Source: Humulus lupulus (taxonomy: Eukaryota; Streptophyta; Magnoliopsida; Rosales; Cannabaceae). From it: a stretch of DNA of 64,000 nucleotides. Both the position numbers and the translations under genes were made by a program. The notes under the pieces were generated by a model. It saw only the letters and a program-made list of their open reading frames with translations, was not told the DNA's origin and searched no databases. Shown piece after piece: positions 59,442 to 64,000 of this stretch (its first letter is position 1; each line of letters opens with the position of its first letter). The stretch lies in contig NC_084793.1 in the NCBI RefSeq assembly GCF_963169125.1, forward strand, positions 40,295,578 through 40,359,577, read 5' to 3'.

Positions 59442-60494
59442 TCACCTCTTTAACTCCTTGAAACTATTCTCACACCTATATGTCCATACATACTTATTCT
59501 TCTTACGCGTCAGTTCAGTCAATGGTGTGGCTATTCTGGAGAAACCCTCGATGAACCACCGATAATACCCTGCCAATCCCAAAAAGCTCCTAACCTCTGG
59601 TACACTGCTCGGCCTGGGCCAATCTCTCACCGTCTCATTCTTACTTGGGTCCACTAGAATCCCCTCCTTAGTGACAATATGACCCAGAAATGTTTCTTGG
59701 GGTAGCCAAAACTCACACTTGCTGAACTTAGCATATAACCTAAGCTCTTTCAATCGCTGTAATACCAGGTGTAAATGTTGCTCGTGCTCTGTCTTTGACT
59801 GAGAGTACACCAGTATGTCATCAATGAATACGATCACAAACTTGTCTAGATAATCCTTGAAGACCCTATTCATCAAGTCCATAAAGGCTGATTGAGCATT
59901 AGTTAATCCAAAGGACATAAATAGGAATTCACAGTGTCCATACCTTGTGCAAAAAATGGTATTTGGTATGTCCTCCTGTTTAATCCTTAACTGGTGGTAG
60001 CCTGACCAAAGATCAATCTTAGAAAACATTGTCTTCCCCTGTAGCTGGTCAAACAAATCGTCGATCCTAGGTAGTGGGTACTTGTTCTTAATGGTCAACT
60101 TGTTCAACTCTCTGTAGTCAATACACATCCTTAAGGACCCATCCTTCTTCTTGACGAACAACACTGGAGCACCCCATAGCAAAATACTCAGTCTGATGAA
60201 CCCCAAATCCAGTAACTCTTGCAACTGAATCTTTAATTCCTTCAACTCTACTGGACCCATTCTATAAGGTGTTCGAGATACTGCCTCCGCCTCTGGCACC
60301 AATTCAATGACGAACTCGATCTCTCGATGTGGTGGCAACCCAGGCAAGTCTACGGGGAACAAATCAAGAAACTCACATACCAGTATGGTCTCGTCCGGTC
60401 CAACCAAAAAAACTCTAGAAGTATCCAAAATATTTGCTAGGAATCCTATGCAACCCTCTTGCATTAGGTCTCTAGCCTTCAATGCCAAAATCAT
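59442..60494 (-). pseudogene. Element E2 reverse transcriptase, intact reading frame
   Basis: 350 open residues. [80 protein letters not shown] (first Asp; R to W next to it), [15 protein letters not shown] (Asp pair), [17 protein letters not shown]. All three catalytic Asp are present, so this domain alone could fold, but the polyprotein is dead. The best preserved RT of the minus-strand elements. Confidence 0.92.
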
Positions 60495-60500
60495 AGGTAC

Positions 60501-60935
60501 TCACGGTCCACTCACTGTCCCCACGAATACAAAGGGTACCTCCTCTTCTGGTTCAAAGGTTACCATCCTGCGCTTACAGTCAATCGTCGCCCCATACTTC
60601 GATAACCAATCCATCCCTAGGATCATATCAAAGTCATCCATTGCTTGCTCAATCAGATCCACAGACAACTCCATACTGTCTATCTCTACTAGCAATACTC
60701 TAACCCATCTCCTAGAGACTACCAATTCCCGAGTTGGCAAAAATTCTGAAATCCCCCAGCATACAAATCACTAGGCCTATACAACTGATCTATCACTCTA
60801 GCAGATACAAATGAATGAGTAGGCCCTGACTCAATCAATGCAGTAAAAGAAGATCCAACACTAGAAATTTGACCTATCTTGACTGAGGGGCTAGCCTCAA
60901 CCTCAGTCTAGGTCAAGGTAAGTACTCAAGTAGGA
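60501..60935 (-). pseudogene. Element E2 aspartic protease with altered active site
   Basis: 60501-60740 has DDFDMILGMDWLSKYGATID. Upstream, after a frame change near 60745, the active site at about 60813-60832 reads TALIESGPTHSF where relatives read DSGATHS, so the catalytic Asp is Glu and Ala is Pro. Inactive on this reading. Confidence 0.85.
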
Positions 60936-62034
60936 GTGAGATTGTCGCTCTATTTCGGCTCTTCTTTCCTTTCTTGTGGGCAGTCCTTCCTCAGGTGACT
61001 AATGCTCCCACAAGTATAGCAGGCCCTGATCCTGCACTCTCCTTGATGTCGTCGTCTACATCAAGGACACACTAGGAAACTTTTCCAGTTGTCTCCCCCG
61101 CCCTGACGGCCACTGAAAGCACCCCGTGCCCTCCTATCTGAGCTAGGAAGAACAAAAGATTCTGGGGCCTTTCTCTTTTGTTCACTGGGGCCACTACCCC
61201 GGCTAGATCCAGTAAACGGAGGCACCATCCTCCGAGCATCGCGCCTAGTGGCGCCTTCGCGCCATATCTGATCCTCGGCCCCCTCATCTGTAAGGGCCTT
61301 CTCCACTACCTCTGCATAGGTGGTAGTTCTCAGGTCTGAAGTTATCTTAACGTCGTGGGTGATCATAACATTCAATCCCCACACAAACCGATTTCTCCGT
61401 GCCATGTCAGTAGGCACCAAATCCGGAGCAAACTTTGCTAACTGGTCAAACTTCAAAGCATACTCAGTAACCATTATCCAATTCTGAGTCAGATTTGTAA
61501 ACTCATCCACCTTCGTAGCTCAGACTGTGACACTATAATACTTCTCATTGAATATATTTATGAACTCTTCCCAAGTCATAACTGCAATGTTCCTTCTCTG
61601 AGACACAACATCCCACCAAATGCGGGCATCTTCTCTCAACATGTAGCTGGTGCAGGCTACTCTCTCAAACCTTCTACACTCATGAAATCTAGGATGGAAG
61701 AAATCATGTTCATCCCCTGCTCTGCCCGCAATGGGTCCGAACCACCCTCGAAGGTGGGAGGATGCTGCTTCCTGAACTTCTCGTACAAAGTTTCCCACAT
61801 ATTCTCCATAGCAGGCTGGGTTGGCACTGGTGCCACAACCTATGGAGCCTGTAACCTAATGCCCTGAGGAGGTTCCTGTTGCCTCAACTATTGAAGCTCT
61901 TCTTCTGTTCGGTGAAGTTTAGCTTCCATCTTGGCAAATAACTGTTGCCAATTTGATGGGTCAGGTGGAAGGTCCTAACCCTGGTTGTCATCCTCGTCCC
62001 TATTGCCGCGGAGTCTTATTGATCATCGAGGCAT
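60936..62034 (-). pseudogene. Element E2 gag
   Basis: ATG at 62034-62032 opens an Arg-rich start. In-frame stops at 62023-62025 (TGA), 61975-61977 (TAG) and 61888-61890 (TAG) sit where CGA and CAG codons are likely ancestral. Core gag at 61520-61798 (DARIWWDVVSQRRNIAVMTW, EEFINIFNEKYYS), then a frame change to 61061-61510 (YALKFDQLAKFAPDLVP, RNRFVWGL). Zinc knuckle CYTCGSISHLRKDC at about 60975-61020. Confidence 0.88.
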
Positions 62035-62280
62035 TACTACAATATGCCTGCAATCAATGACCATGCGCATCATGCATGATAACAACATCCAAAACCACCT
62101 CCCAACTCATTAATCAACCAGAACCAGCAAGTCCACATAACACATAGCATACAACAATCAGGGGGCCATGCCCTAGCATCATGCATGTATAATAACACAT
62201 TCATCATGCTCTATCTATATATTCAGGCACACATGGTACTTAAACAAGTAATTAAGCATATATTTCATTAAATACCAACT
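62035..62280 (-). other. Element E2 leader
   Basis: Untranslated sequence upstream of E2 gag, with no primer-binding site or LTR start found. TTGGTATTTAATG on minus at about 62268-62280 is only weakly like a primer site. Confidence 0.5.
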
Positions 62281-63921
62281 TTTTACCGAGTTTTTTAGAA
62301 ACTAGAATTATAAAAGATTAAAGAGCTTAAAAGAAAGGATTTAAGAGAAGTATACAAGGTTTTTACTTTGTTGGGGCGTTAATGAGACTTAGTCCACGAG
62401 ACAGTTGTATTAGAGCTTAGAGAGCTTTCGACAATGGAGTTTTCTGCAAGTTTTAGCAGAGTAACTGCTTACAATCAAAATCTAGGATCCCCTCCTCAGT
62501 GCACCACTATTTGTATTTATAGGCACATGAGTGCACTGGGCTTGGGCCGGGCTGGTCCGGCCTAATAAGGGTGCAAATACCATTGGCTTCTCTGATGGGA
62601 GCCCAATACAAAGGATTGAAATATGAAATATACATTAATCGAAGCCCATTGGGCCAGCCCAAACAAGATCTTATTCTAAGACATGCGACAAACTGGTGTT
62701 TCAGTCTGGGTGTTATGGGCTACGAGGAAGATTTGTGGGAAAAGATCGGTCAGAGTAATGGCGGCGCAGTTCTGAACCAACAACGTGTAATCCCGAGGTA
62801 GCCTTCTTTGCAGGTTAAGCGTGGGGACAACCCCCACGCTTCTTGGGACGATGTCAGTATCGGGGAAACTTTATCACGCCAAACTCAGCCATCCAATCCA
62901 GATCCGTTTACCAAAGTCCCCCTTTATTCACCAGGGTCCAAGTTCGTTTACCAGGACCTAGGTTTATCCTCAGAGGTCCCGGCCCAATCTCGAATTTGGG
63001 AGCCCGTGACCTCCTTTCTCGTACCTCAAGGGACATCCCGATACGCGGTCCCGGGTTTATACAACCTGCCCCGATGATGGTCTCGGCTTACTCTCCCAGA
63101 TATCCTCTGGGCCTTGCCGAGACTTTTGCAGCCAATATCCATTCTCCCTTCGCCTAATGGGCCCGATCTAGGCTTTAACTCCCAGGAAAGCAGTCCATGG
63201 ACTTAGAGTGTTGACCCATACATTTTGGAAGAAATGGGGATAACAATTACCCCCCAAGCCTTCATCTGGGCTTGCGCGGTGGAGGCTTGTATCCCTCCCG
63301 GACCATCTCAACACTTCCCGGTTAGTTTCCAAGGCGGTGGGTCCACGGAAAGGGGACCCGGATTGCTGAATGATCACGGAGTGAAAGCCTGTTTCGATGT
63401 CCTAGACTGAATCCAAAAAGCCCGGTCCATTTATCAGGATCTAGGTTCGTTTACCAGATCCCCGATTCATTTACTTCAAGGTCGTCTGGAGGCCTCCCGA
63501 TCACTCTACTTCATCGTGAAAGGGGTACGTGTCCTTTGCGTCTGGCGCATTGAGGGCACTCGAATTCGAAAGGTCAACAAACATTCTATTGGTTACTGTG
63601 TTGGCGGTTAAATGTCAGCTCGATTTACAAAGCGTCCCATTCGCATGAATGTCCCCATTATTATCTCTGCAAGAAAAAGTATTGTTGGATGGGACGACCT
63701 TTGAGGTGCTCTTCTTCTGAGCCGTTGGATCGGTGTGGCGCTGATCATGCCTCTGGGGAACCGTGATCCAGTACTCGAGTTGGTCCATTAATGTCACTGC
63801 ACAAACTAGGACCGTCCGATGGAGGGGATCACGCCGAACCGTTAGATCAAAAAAACCTTCTCGTTCTTATAAATACCCTCATATTTTCATTTGATATCTT
63901 TACACTCTCAGAACAAAAGAA
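62281..63921. promoter_or_regulatory. LTR- or promoter-like region with two divergent TATA boxes
   Basis: On minus, CCTATAAATACAAATAG at about 62506-62525 points left. On plus, TTCTTATAAATACCC at about 63864-63878 points right, with a likely start region TTTACACTCTCAG 25-40 bases on. Between them lie TGGGCC/GCCCA words and repeats of a TTCGTTTACCAG(G) word near 62905-62965 and 63420-63470. Probably LTR sequence of another element, but no TG..CA pair found. Plus-strand open frames of 60-104 codons here overlap each other and are not accepted. Confidence 0.45.
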
Positions 63922-64000
63922 ATGCTTAAAGGACCTTTTATGTCCGAGCTCCTCGACGACATTTTCCATCATCTACTTCGCCTTCGCCATTGCTTGTTCT
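63922..64000 (+). CDS. Possible start of an unknown ORF, cut by window edge
   Basis: First ATG about 50 bases after the plus-strand TATA box. 26 codons read on (MLKGPFMSELLDDIFHHLLR) without a stop to the window edge. Too short to name. It could equally be non-coding LTR sequence. Confidence 0.3.
   Translation, partial: MLKGPFMSELLDDIFHHLLRLRHCLF

Noticed and set aside
62571..63410. Overlapping frames of 60-104 codons
   Set aside because: They overlap on both strands, and composition and repeats suggest non-coding promoter or LTR sequence.

Overview
Nuclear plant DNA, almost certainly from a eudicot with a large repeat-rich genome. The evidence is several nested Ty3/gypsy LTR retrotransposons, initiator-tRNA-Met primer-binding sites, a Ty1/copia element, a CACTA DNA transposon with plant-type transposase domains, T-rich introns and many GC-rich LTR palindromes. 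The species cannot be fixed from the sequence. I found no confident single-copy host gene. Every recognisable coding region belongs to a transposable element, and most are broken.

Layout. 1-15927: Ty3/gypsy element A (coding on minus), whose 3' LTR runs off the left edge. It has been hit three times by LTRs of a second family, B (solo LTRs 4431-6853, 8368-10374 and 12809-15041, each with a 5-bp target duplication). 15928-19581: part of an Athila/Tat-like element with a gag-like ORF and one LTR. 20032-20771: probable solo LTR. 20777-25656: AT-rich DNA without a recognisable gene. 25662-31686: complete but dead Ty1/copia element with two LTRs and TSD TGTAA. 31692-33259: AT-rich spacer.

33265-42888: one B-family LTR split by a solo A-family LTR (34163-35775) and by a whole chromodomain Ty3/gypsy element, here called G3 (35897-41823, plus strand). 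42889-54415: another B-type LTR in the opposite orientation, itself split by a CACTA transposon (44446-53374, TSD GCA). 54416-about 56070 is the 3' end of that element's pol (E1), fused to a truncated LTR and gag-pol of a relative (E2, 56070-about 62280). 62280-64000 looks like regulatory or LTR sequence with two divergent TATA boxes.

How the parts work together. In the LTR elements, gag, protease, reverse transcriptase, RNase H and integrase follow the Ty3 or copia order, primed from a tRNA site next to the 5' LTR. The CACTA element pairs a TnpD-type transposase with a second gene that joins a Transposase_24-like region to a Ulp1-type cysteine protease, and both ends carry palindromic subterminal repeats. 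The points most worth a second look are a probable spliced extra ORF in element A whose ATG lies inside the primer-binding site, the same AGCGCT-type palindrome word in LTRs of two unrelated lineages, palindrome arrays near the 3' ends of several LTRs, and the Transposase_24-Ulp1 gene. Coordinates of motifs come from reading the sequence by eye. Family and clade names come from recognised motifs, not from a search.
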